A stretch of 37,929 bases of DNA from Eimeria necatrix (taxonomy: Eukaryota; Apicomplexa; Conoidasida; Eucoccidiorida; Eimeriidae). Location: NCBI RefSeq assembly GCF_000499385.1, contig NW_013655305.1, forward strand, positions 1 to 37,929, in the 5' to 3' direction. How positions within the stretch are numbered: position 1 is the stretch's first letter; each line of letters begins with the position of its first letter. Positions 28,481 through 37,929 of the stretch are shown one piece after another. Below the pieces are notes generated by a model. It was not told the origin of the DNA, ran no database searches, and was given only the letters and a program-made list of their open reading frames with translations. A program made the position numbers and the translations under genes.

Positions 28481-28626
28481 AAAGCAGCGAAGGGGCATAA
28501 AAAAGACTAAAAACAAAATGAAAAATTAATTAATTTACCTGTGCAGCAAAATGAGCAGCATCTGCTGCTCCGGAGAAGCTGGGGTGTATGTACACCTCAA
28601 ACAGAGACAGCCAGCGCCCCATTCCA

Positions 28627-28674
<48 letters not shown>

Positions 28675-28733
28675 CTCGAGTCTCTGGCGCAGCTATGAAG
28701 AACCTTCCCACGGGATGGGCCATCTGCAAAGCA

Positions 28734-28788
<55 letters not shown>

Positions 28789-28920
28789 GGGTTCTCGATG
28801 CCGGCCTCATACCGAAGAACAGCAGCAGCAGCAGCAAGCATGCGAGGCTTTGCTGCTGCAATGTCCCTAGCAACCAGTGCCTGCAGAAGGCGGTGCTGCT
28901 GCTGCTGCTGATTCTGCTTC

Positions 28921-28959
<39 letters not shown>

Positions 28960-29435
28960 ACTGCCCACCCTGTGAGCGGGTTTGCTGCTGCTGCACGCGC
29001 ATAAGCCAGCCACAAATCAAATACCAGGTCCAGAAGAAGTGATGAGAACTGCAAGCTGCTGCTGCTGCTGCTGCTGCTGCTTCTGCTGGCTTTGCTGCTG
29101 TTGCTGCAGCTGCTGCTGCTTGAGTTCCGCTCTGAAGATAACCCACTTCCAACCAAAGGCGCGCCATTGCACCGTTCGACGCTGTTTGCTGCTGCTGCTG
29201 CTGTTGCTGCTGTTGCTGCTGCTGCTGCGCTTTCAGGCAGTGCTGCTGCAGCTTGCCCTGAGCCATCTCGCGAAACAGCAGCAGCAGCAGCAGCAAGCAG
29301 CTGCAGCAAACATAAGCCTATTGGCTCTGCTGTGCAGAGAGAAAGCCTGGCTAGCACCTCCCCAAACAGGCAGCAGCCAGCAGCAGCAGCAGCAGCACCT
29401 GCTGCTGCTGCTGGTTCTCGCGTCTCCGAGCTGCA

Positions 29436-29472
<37 letters not shown>

Positions 29473-29612
29473 GCAACACCCAAGTGCAGCAGCAGCAGCA
29501 GCACCCCGACGCACAAAGAGTCGGCATCTAGCTGCAGCAGCGCTGCATCTGGAGCTACCTGGCTGTCCCAGGCGTTGCTGTTGCTGCTGCTGCTGCTGTC
29601 GCTGCTGCTGCC

Positions 29613-29646
<34 letters not shown>

Positions 29647-29764
29647 ATTTTCCGCTTCTTGCTGCTTCCCCAAGCATCTGCAGCAGCCTGCTGTCCTGCG
29701 TGGCTGTCCACCAGCAAGGACGAGAGCGCTGCTGCGATGGCAGCAGCAGCAGCAGCTGACTTCG

Positions 29765-29804
<40 letters not shown>

Positions 29805-29894
29805 CTCCTCCCCCGTCAGCCGCAGCAGCAGCTCCGCAACCCACAAACCCTTGAGCCCTCTGATGGGGCCCTTAAGCCCGCAACCAGAAAGCTG

Positions 29895-29926
<32 letters not shown>

Positions 29927-30064
29927 GGGTTGCTGCTGCTGGGGTTGCTGCTGCTGGGGTTGCTGCTGCTGCTGCTGCTGCTGCGGTTGCTGCGCTTGCT
30001 TCAGCAACTAGGCCTTCCCACACTGCCTTGTAGCGACCTACAGATGCTGCGAAGTCATCCCCGC

Positions 30065-30111
<47 letters not shown>

Positions 30112-30278
30112 GTCTTGCTGCTGCAGTTGCTGCTTCTGCCCATTCGCCCGGCACACGCAACGCAGGTGGCGGCAGAGATGGCGCAGCAGCAGCAAAAAGC
30201 AGCAGCAGCAGCAGCATTCTTAGATGCTGCAAAGAGAGTTGGAGGTGCTTCGAGAGACCCCCAGTGAATGCGCAACCC

Positions 30279-30319
<41 letters not shown>

Positions 30320-30453
30320 AGTCAGCGCTGCCGGCGTGCAGCCAATCAAGCAGCTCGCGGTGAGGCAGCATGGCAGCCACTGGGGCCGCAGCAGCGACAG
30401 CAGCAGCTGCAGCAGCAGCAAGACTCTCGTGCTGCGGCACAGAGTAACACTTG

Positions 30454-30493
<40 letters not shown>

Positions 30494-30997
30494 GCATGTG
30501 CTGTTGCTGCAGGACTCCTTGCCCCGCACTTTGAGCTGCTCCTACCGGCAGGCCTAGGGCGGAGCTCTGTTGCTGCTGCAGCGCGAGCAGGCTCATTTGC
30601 TGCTGCTGCTGTTGCTGCTGCTGCGGCTGCTGCTGCTGTGGTTGTGGCTGCTGCTGCTGCTGTTCCCGCGAAAGGTGCTCCAGTTTCTTCAGGTTTTGCG
30701 GCGGATGGCCCTGCTGCTGCTGCTGCTGCTGCTGGGGAGCCGCAGCAGCAGCAGCAGCAGCCAAGAACCGTATGTCTTTGCTGAGGGCCCCCAACCTGCC
30801 TGGCAGGGGGGCCCCATAACGTTCCGGCTGCAGCAGCAGCAGCAGCAGCAGCAGCTGCGACTGCAGCAGCGCACTGGTCAGCAAAGGAGACAAAGGAAAC
30901 CTCTGAGAGCCTTCTTTCAAGCTGCTTTTCTCGGGGTGTATGTACACCCGAAGAGGGCCCACGCTGCTGCTGCTGCTGCTGCTGTTGCTGCTGCTGC

Positions 30998-31029
<32 letters not shown>

Positions 31030-31140
31030 AAGCCGACACGAATGGCAAACCCCCCCCTTTCTAGGAGGAGACAGTTAATTAAATTGCTGCTGAAGAAAAC
31101 AGAAAGGGACACAGACCAGCTGCGCAGCGTATGCGTCGCC

Positions 31141-31181
<41 letters not shown>

Positions 31182-31492
31182 ATCGGATGTTGCTGCGTCT
31201 GCCGCAGCAGCAGCAGCTGCTGCTGCTGCCTCGCGCGCCTTCGCCGATATCTGTGCAGAGTCCAGTTTCAGCTGGGGAGGATGCAGCAGCAGCTGCAGCA
31301 GTGCAACAGCAGCAAAGGCAGCAGCAACAGAAGCAACAAACAGCGGAGTTGCTGCAGGGGCCCAGTGCTGCAGCAGCAGCGACAAGAAGTCCACAAACGA
31401 AGACACCCAGCTGCTGCTGCAGTTGCGTCCCTGCTGCAGCTGCTGCAGCAGCGGCACTGCCACCGGCAAAAGCGAAGCTACTCCCCCTCCAC

Positions 31493-31529
<37 letters not shown>

Positions 31530-31597
31530 AGCAGCGCCTTCAAGCGGAGACGCGCCGCCCTGCGGCTTTCCTGCGAGCCCCTGAGCCAAAGCCGCCC

Positions 31598-31641
<44 letters not shown>

Positions 31642-31749
31642 AAGAGAGCCACGAACTGCAGCGTCGGCAGCAGCACAGCGTCTCTTATGAATTCTGGAGA
31701 ACACTGCGGGACAGCGCAGGCGCTGCTGCCCACAACAATCCGCTTGAGT

Positions 31750-31788
<39 letters not shown>

Positions 31789-32035
31789 AGCGAGCGCAGC
31801 AGCTGCAGCGTGGCGTCGCGCCACTGCTTCGTGCTGCAGCACCAGGGGTAGGCAGCAGCAGCAGCAGCAGCAGGCAGCGGAGCAGCAGCAGCAGCAAACA
31901 GCAGCCACCGCATGCACAGCTGCACCCGCTGAGTCAGCAGACACAAATAGGCGTGGGGCTCTGGCAGCAGCTCCACAGTTTGCTGCAGCTGCTGCAGCAC
32001 GGGCAGCGTCCCGCAGCACAGCTGCGCCTGGCTGC

Positions 32036-32066
<31 letters not shown>

Positions 32067-32167
32067 TGCTGCTCTTGGGCTGGCCTTGAGGGCTTTGTCT
32101 CGGGCCCCTGGGTCGCCCTCCGCCTCGCCATTATGCTGGTCTTGCTGCAGCTGCTGCTGCAGCAGCA

Positions 32168-32208
<41 letters not shown>

Positions 32209-32371
32209 GGGGCGAGGGGCCCCTCAGGGGAACTTCCCCGGCGGCGCGGGAGGCAGCAAACTGCAGCAGAGTGCAGCAGCAAATAAAAAGAGATATCCCC
32301 GATAAAGGAAGAGAGCCAGGGGGCTCTGCTGCACTGCAATCCGCGAGCTGCTGCTGCTGCTGCTGCTGTAG

Positions 32372-32407
<36 letters not shown>

Positions 32408-32702
32408 GTGGGCTCTCCGTCGACAGCCAGCGAGAGATGAACCACTCCCGCTGCAGCAGCAATTCCTTGCTGCAGTGAGACGCAGCAGCAGCAGCAGCAG
32501 CAGCAAGCCCGCCAAGACTTGCCCCACGGCCGGTCTGCAGTAGCAGCAAGCCTGGCTGCTGCAGCAGCCGCTGCTGCTGGTACGTTTCCTGCTGCAGCAG
32601 CTGCTGCAGCGACAGCAGCAGCTCCTGCGGCAGCAGCAGCTCAGTAAGGCGTGGAGAAGGAGGGCAGCACATAAGCCATGCAAGCATGGGGGCCTCTCCC
32701 GC

Positions 32703-32756
<54 letters not shown>

Positions 32757-32860
32757 AGTTGCTGCTGCTGCTGATTTTCGGCCGCGCCCCGCACTAGCAG
32801 CAGAAGCAAACGTGCAGCAGCCTCTCCAGCAGTAGTGTCGAGCACACAGACCGTCGTCAC

Positions 32861-32899
<39 letters not shown>

Positions 32900-33261
32900 G
32901 CTTGGCAGCAAAGAGTTGGAGAGCAGCAGCAGCACTGGGAGGCAGCAGCAGCAGCGGCCACAGCTCTTCCCTCACAAGCCGCACTCTGCTGACGTCCCCA
33001 AGAGCAGCAGCAAAAAGAGACCCCCCCAGCAGCAAACAGGAGGCCCTGCTGCTGCTGCTGCGCCACAGCAGCAGCAGCAGCTGCTCGGCCTCCCGACACA
33101 GCAGCAGCACGCTGCCTGCTGCTGCTGCTGCCGACAGCAGCCGCAGACACAGCAGGAAAACAGCAGCAGCAAACTGAGGAGACGCAGAAAGAAACTGAGC
33201 TGCTTCTTGCTGCTGCCGCAGCACCCTGAGAATGGTGAGGCAGTGTGCTGTGGGGGAAGTG

Positions 33262-33317
<56 letters not shown>

Positions 33318-33663
33318 GGCTGCTGCTGGCAGCGCCTCCGCCGAGACCCCCTTGGCCGCCCCTCCCGCTGCTGCTGCTGCCTGGGCCTGCTGCTGCTGCA
33401 GCAGCCTTGCTGCTGCAGCAGCAGCAGCAGGCGGGGGAGTTGCATGCAATGTGTAGGCGTGCTGCAGCAGCAGCCACGCAGCCTTGGGGGCCCCCAAGTG
33501 CCGGGGGGCCCCCAGCAGCAGCGGCAGCAAGTGCTGCGCTATGAGGCTGCGGCAGCGCAGCAGCAGCTGCTGCTGGCTGGCCAAGAGGCAGCAGATGGCG
33601 CTGCAGCAGAAGCTGCTGTCGCCCTGCAGCAGCAGCTCCAGCAGCCGCAGCACCAGCCCCATG

Positions 33664-33701
<38 letters not shown>

Positions 33702-33852
33702 GCCCCCCGGAAGCAGAGCAGCAAACAGCAGCGCCAGCTGCAGCGACTCCCGGTTTCGCTGCTGCAGTGCTGCGTGCTGCTGCAGCAGCGGCCACGCGTC
33801 TACCCAAGTTGCTGCGCTGAAGAGGGGAAGGGGAGACTCAGCAGCAGCTGCA

Positions 33853-33884
<32 letters not shown>

Positions 33885-34008
33885 GGCGCTTGCTGCTGCT
33901 GCTGCTGCTGCAGCAAACCCGCCGCAGGCCTCCGCCTGCTGCAGCGCCGCTGCGCTGCTGAGGCCGTCGAGGTAGGCCAAAGAGTACCTCCATCCACCTG
34001 CTGCTGGA

Positions 34009-34041
<33 letters not shown>

Positions 34042-34249
34042 TCCTTTGCATGCATGTGCAGCAGCAGCAATCCAGCAGCGCTGCGGTAGTGCAGCAGCAG
34101 CAGCGACTCTGCTGCTGGGCGGAGGTGGAGGGGCGGCGTTTGGTAGAGAGAGGGGCATGAGACGAAGACCGGAGGCGGCAGCTGCTGCTGCTGCTGCTGC
34201 TGCTGCTGCGGATCCTCTATACACCCTCCGAACTGCAGCAGCCGCTCAA

Positions 34250-34281
<32 letters not shown>

Positions 34282-34283
34282 AT
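26585..34283 (-). CDS. Very large HAAR-saturated protein, function not recognised
   Basis: A minus-strand frame is open from 34283 to 28530. It leaves at CAG|GTAAAT (exon end 28539) and re-enters in phase at CTGCAG|TCTGCT (28342) after a 196-bp intron with a good pyrimidine tract, then is open to 26585. Between homopolymer runs are Leu/Ala-rich helical segments with Trp, Tyr and charged residues: LFEVYIHPSFSG, WVSSFVDFLSLLLQHW, SPEFIRDAVLLPTLQF, KGLWVAELLLRLTGEEL and SSKKRKIS (a possible nuclear signal). This suggests a helical-repeat nuclear or nucleolar protein, but I cannot name a family. Many repeat blocks are probably introns. One candidate, sense near 31110-31020, holds CTTTCTGTTTTCTTCAG. 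The CAG reaching the TAA at 26585 may instead be a donor, CA|GTAAGG, so both ends are uncertain. Confidence 0.45.
28343..28538 (-). other. Predicted intron of the large unknown gene
   Basis: Donor CAG|GTAAAT (28538-28537) and acceptor CTTCTGTTGCTGCAG (28344-28343), both phase 0, bound 196 bp with stop codons in frame. It contains the (CTG)n block at 28430-28480. This is the clearest splice event in this gene and the main reason for treating the two open regions as one transcript. Confidence 0.65.
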
Positions 34284-34689
34284 TCTTGCTGCTGCGGCCC
34301 TGACACCTCATCGGTGCCAGGTGAGAGGGCCGGCAGCAGCGCTCCTGGTACTTGGGGGCACCACATGGAAGACGGGGAGGGGGGCCCTGAGGCCGCTGCT
34401 GCTGCTGCTGCTGCTGCTGCTGCAGCTGCTGCAGCTGCTGCAGCCGCTGCTGCTGCTGAGTTGGGCTGCCGCAGCAGCCACAAGCCTCTCCAGCTGATAT
34501 ATAAACAAATATATTCAAAAATGAAACAGCAGCACAAACAAAATCAAAGAAAACTATATCTGCTGCTGCTGCAGCTCTTCCAGGGGGAACGGGGCCCCCG
34601 GGGGGCCCCAGCCCAGCAGCGCAGCAGCAGCAGCTGCTGCAGCGGGAGAAGGCGGAGTCAGAAATGAGCAATCGAGAAATAAATAAAAT

Positions 34690-34752
34690 GAATTAAAATA
34701 AAATAAAATAATTCAATTTAATTTAATTTAATTTAATTTAATTTAATTTAAT
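34690..34752. repeat. (ATTTA)n pentanucleotide repeat
   Basis: AATTTAATTTAATTTAATTT run of about twelve units. Confidence 0.9.
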
Positions 34753-34824
34753 TAAACTCACAAGCAGCGGCTGGCATGGCGTGCTGTGCACCGCCACAAC
34801 TCCAGCGTTGATTCATTGGTTAGA

Positions 34825-34827
<3 letters not shown>

Positions 34828-34860
<33 letters not shown>

Positions 34861-34939
34861 TGTTGTTGTTGCTGTTGCTGCTGCTGCTGCTGCTGCTTGT
34901 GTTTCTCTTGTTCCTCGTGTTGCTGCTGGTGATGCTGCT

Positions 34940-34972
<33 letters not shown>

Positions 34973-35200
34973 AACCTTTACTGGCGGTTGTGCTACCGCT
35001 GTTGCTGCCGTTGCAGTTGCTGCTGCCGCTGCTGCTGCCGCTGCTGCTGCCGCTGCTGCTGCATTTGACGGTACTGGATCTGCTGCTTCGGCTATTTCTG
35101 CTGCTAGTGTTGCTGCTGCTGTTGCCATTGCTGCTGCTGCTGCTGTTGCCTTTGCTGTCGTTGTTGCTGCTGCCGTTATTGCTGCTGCTGCAGCGGCCAA
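34828..35200. repeat. CTG/GTTGCTG compound repeat
   Basis: Imperfect CTG repeats with GTT, CCG and TGG interruptions. Minus-strand translation is almost pure Ala/Thr/Val. Confidence 0.85.
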
Positions 35201-35546
35201 AAAAAGGTAATAATTATGCGGCTGTTCAGCAAAGCTGCAGCGCCAGAAACTGCAGCAGCTGCTGCAGCTGCTGCAGCAGAAGCTACTGCAGTAGCTGCTG
35301 CAGCAGCAGCAACAGAGACGGCAGGAGTGAACAGCAACAAAAGCAGCAGCAGCAAGACCGGCAGCAGCAGCAGCAACGGATGTAAAGTGCAGCTGCAAAG
35401 TGCCTGAGAATGGCTAACTTGAGGTGTCTGTACACCTGAAGCTGCTGCTCCTAGACAGCAGCAGCAGCAGATTCTACTTGCTGCACTTTTGTTTTCATTC
35501 ATTTTGCTGAAGCTGCTTAAAATGGCTGCAGAAGTAGCAGCAAAAT

Positions 35547-35581
<35 letters not shown>

Positions 35582-35745
35582 AGCCCAGCAGCTGCAGCAG
35601 CAGCTGTTGGGCTTGTTGCTGCTGCTGTTGCTGCCGCTCTTGATTCACAATTGAAGCAAGCAGCCACACTAGCAAAGTTGCTGCTGCTGCAGCACCGCTT
35701 AGACTTCGTACTTGGGATTTAATGTTCTCCTTTTTCAACTCGCGG

Positions 35746-35792
35746 ATTTAGGGTTTAGGGTTTAGGGTTTAGGGTTTAGGGTTTAGGGTTTA
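35746..35792 (+). repeat. Telomere-like (TTTAGGG)n
   Basis: Six to seven perfect heptamers between repeat-rich blocks. Confidence 0.95.
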
Positions 35793-35989
35793 TCTTGAAG
35801 CAGCGGCGACAGAGGCGCCAGCTGCAGCAGCTCCCTGTGCCTGATCTGCAGCACAGCAGCTCGCGCAGCAGCAGCAGCAGCGGCAAAGATTGCTGCAGCA
35901 GCATCTACTGCAGCAACAGCAGCAGCAGCATCCATATATGCAGCTGTAACTACAGGAGCCGTAGCTGCTGCTGCACTAACACAAGCTGC

Positions 35990-36260
35990 GGCAGCAGCAG
36001 CAGCAGCAGCAGCAACCGTCACAGTAACAGCAAACGCTGCAGCAGCAGCAGCAGCAGCAACCGTCCCAGTAACGGCAAACGCTGCAGCAGCAGCAGCAGC
36101 AGCAGCAGCGGCAGCAGCAGCGGCAGCGTTAGGAGCAGCAGCAGCAACAACCGTCACAGCAACGGCGAACGCCGCCGCAGCAGCAGCAGCAGCAACCGTC
36201 ACGGTAACGGCGAACGCAGCAGCAGCAGCAGCAGCAGCAACCGTCACGGTAACGGCAAAC

Positions 36261-36294
<34 letters not shown>

Positions 36295-36295
36295 G
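35990..36295. repeat. Minisatellite of CAACCGTCACGGTAACGGC plus CAG runs
   Basis: About six copies of a unit in which CAACCGTCAC(A/G)GTAACGGC and AAACGCAGC alternate with (CAG)5-8. The core CCGTCACGGTAACGG is partly self-complementary. Minus-strand reading gives Phe-Ala-Val-Thr-Val-Thr-Val blocks between Ala runs. No start context or neighbouring exon supports a gene. Confidence 0.88.
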
Positions 36296-36347
36296 TCCTC
36301 AGCGTTCAAGGCAGCAACAAACTCGACGATGAACAGCCACATGTTGA

Positions 36348-36742
36348 GGTGTACGTACACCTGGATGGGCAAACATCCATTTCACGCAGAAGCTTTCGCC
36401 GCATGCAAAAACAGAAATTTAATTTTAATTTTAATTTAAAAAAATGAAAAAGTATTTATTTTAGAAAGTGGAAAAGACATTTCGTTGTTTTTGCTGCCTT
36501 CTGTTCAGGTGTATGTACACCTGCGCACGCGCAGGTGTACATACACCTGGCGGAAAGTCCATTTGTGAATTTTATTTTTACTTTTGCCTTCAAATGCTCA
36601 CAAATGAATATTTTTTAAAACAAAAATTCAATTAAAATGCACTTTTAAAGGCACTTTTGCATGCATGCGTTTTGCACGCAAGCTGTCTGTACACCCCAAG
36701 CATGCTGCACCCGGGGGGCCCTGTCTTGCGGTGTACGTACAG
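36348..36742. repeat. Cluster of five palindrome copies
   Basis: Copies at 36348-36361 (perfect), 36508-36521 (TGTATGTACA), 36533-36546 (TGTACATACA), 36682-36694 (TGTCTGTACA) and 36729-36742 (perfect left half). The two at 36508 and 36533 are 25 bp apart and are reverse complements of each other, separated by a GCGCACGCGC linker. Confidence 0.92.
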
Positions 36743-36809
36743 CACACATACACTGCGGCCTTCTGCTGCACATCCTGCTGCATCTGCTGCTGCCAAAGTC
36801 CGGCAGCCC

Positions 36810-37317
36810 ACAGCTAGCTGCAGCTAGCTGCAGCTAGCTAGCTGCAGCTAGCTACAGCGGGCAGCAGCTGAAGAAGCTGGTCACAGCTAGCTGCAGCTAG
36901 CCACAGCTAGCTGCAGCGTAAGCTTCAGGTGCCCCTCACCAGCCGCAGCTAGCTACGGCTTGCCGCAGGCATTTGTGGCTAGCCTCAGTGAGTTGTGTCT
37001 AGCTGTGTCTAGCTGTGTCCTGCTGTAGCTAGCTGTAGCTACCTGTGGCTAGCTATATCTAGCTGTAGCTAGCTGTGGCTAGCTGCGACCAGCTGTGGCT
37101 AGCCGTGGCTAGCTATAGCTATCTGTGGCTAGCTACAGCTAGCTATGGCCGAGAATCCTTGCAGTGAAGCCCGCAGCCACAGGGCTGCCCAGAGAGTCCT
37201 CGGGACTGCGTTCACCCCAATAGGGCTCAGTAGCTAGCTGCCCTGCTAGCTAGCTAGCTATCTAGCTAGCTAGCTAGCTATCTAGCTAGCTAGCTATCTA
37301 GCTAGCTAGCTGTCTGT
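36810..37317. repeat. AGCT-family arrays with CAGCTAGCTG variants
   Basis: From 36810 to 37150 the unit is mainly GCAGCTAGCT or GTGGCTAGCT. From 37240 to 37317 it is pure CTAG/AGCT. No coding sequence seen. Confidence 0.92.
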
Positions 37318-37454
37318 AGCAGCCAGTGGGCAGGCCAGTGGCCTCCTCTGCAGTCCTGGAGGCCCCCGTTGGGGAGCTGATTAAAAGCATAAAATAAAAA
37401 CAATTTAAATTTGATTAAAGGACGAAAGCAGTTTGTCTCGCAGCAGTTTGAAAC

Positions 37455-37496
37455 CCCAAACCCTAAACCCTAAACCCTAAACCCTAAACCCTAAAA
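37455..37496 (-). repeat. Telomere-like (CCCTAAA)n
   Basis: Six heptamers, interstitial. Confidence 0.95.
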
Positions 37497-37856
37497 AGCC
37501 GGAGAGTCCGTGTCGGCGGTGGTGCGCACAGCCTCGGGGCGAGGCGCTTTTGTCTGTCGGTGAGGACTTGGACAAAATTCGAATTAAAAAAGAATAAATA
37601 AAACAAAATAAAAAATAAATAAATAAAATAAATAAATAAATAAAAAGAAGCGACGCAAATAGACAAAGTTGCTGCTGCTGCTGCGCTGCAGCAACGCGCT
37701 GCTGCTGCGCGGCTGCATGCGCTGCAGCGCAGCGCCAAATCTGCTGCTCGGCAGCAAAACCTCTTCGCCGCATTTTCGCTTTTTCATATTTTGAAATTAA
37801 TTTCCAAAAAACAAAAAACAAATCCAACTCCAACTCCACCTCACCACCACCACCAT

Positions 37857-37857
<1 letters not shown>

Positions 37858-37906
<49 letters not shown>

Positions 37907-37929
37907 CCAGCAGCAGCAGCAGCAGCAGC
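37858..37929. repeat. (CAG)n running off the window edge
   Basis: About 20 CAG units with one CAACAC interruption, preceded by CACCACCACC. Truncated by the window edge. Confidence 0.95.

Larger units (their letters stand above)
34284..35480. other. Repeat-dominated DNA, no gene called
   Basis: Upstream side of the large minus-strand gene, where its promoter and any 5' exon should lie. It contains (CTG)n at 34395-34455, a pentanucleotide AT array at 34690-34752, and a long CTG/GTTGCTGCTGC block at 34828-35200. Palindrome variant GGTGTCTGTACACC is at 35423-35436. All three frames are open on both strands in places, which is a sign of repeat rather than of coding. Confidence 0.6.

Noticed and set aside
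27162..28500. Several plus-strand ORFs of 200-330 residues opposite the large unknown gene
   Set aside because: Composition is Ser/Ala/Gln/Cys from CAG repeats, with no family-like segments, and they are shadows of the minus frame.
36659..36666. TGCATGCA as an ApiAP2 promoter site (another at 11233-11240)
   Set aside because: It matches a known apicomplexan AP2 motif, but two hits in 38 kb with no nearby supported start codon are not above what chance allows.

Overview
The window is nuclear DNA of an Eimeria-type coccidian (Apicomplexa). The evidence is dense (CAG)n/(CTG)n repeats read as runs of Ala, Gln, Ser, Leu or Cys, interstitial telomere-like AAACCCT/AGGGTTT blocks, many short introns, and AT-rich minisatellites. 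This combination is the published hallmark of repeat-rich segments of Eimeria chromosomes. Genus is an inference from composition and gene content. Most long open frames are by-products of stop-free CAG/CTG tracts, so genes were called only where conserved sequence and splice phases agree.

Layout. 993-2633 (+): last two exons of 40S ribosomal protein eS4, with the 5' part off the left edge. 4568-6420 (-): a complete five-exon type II thioesterase (alpha/beta hydrolase), tail-to-tail with eS4. 6421-9218: repeat-filled intergenic DNA between two divergent genes. 9219-14463 (+): a cleavage stimulation factor subunit 1 (CstF-50) homologue, with the exon(s) for its first WD repeats missing at a 100-N assembly gap. 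14464-16506: repeats only. 16507-24205 (-): a roughly 20-exon FAM184-family coiled-coil gene whose introns are stuffed with telomere-like repeats. 24206-26584: telomere/GC-rich satellites and one weak candidate exon. 26585-34283 (-): a very large, repeat-saturated probable gene of unrecognised function. 34284-37929: repeats, with no gene I can support.

The genes do not form a pathway: translation (eS4), acyl-thioester hydrolysis, mRNA 3'-end processing (CstF-50), a coiled-coil scaffold and one unknown.

The most striking unexplained signal is a dispersed 14-bp perfect palindrome, GGTGTACGTACACC, with close variants. I count about 37 copies in 38 kb. They lie between genes, in introns, at splice sites and inside conserved exons, and an 11-copy array with CAG spacers forms most of one thioesterase intron. 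The second is the placement of telomere-like repeats in opposite orientation on the two sides of several FAM184 exons. Nearly every repeat family here is self-complementary or present in both orientations, so strong RNA or DNA hairpins are expected.
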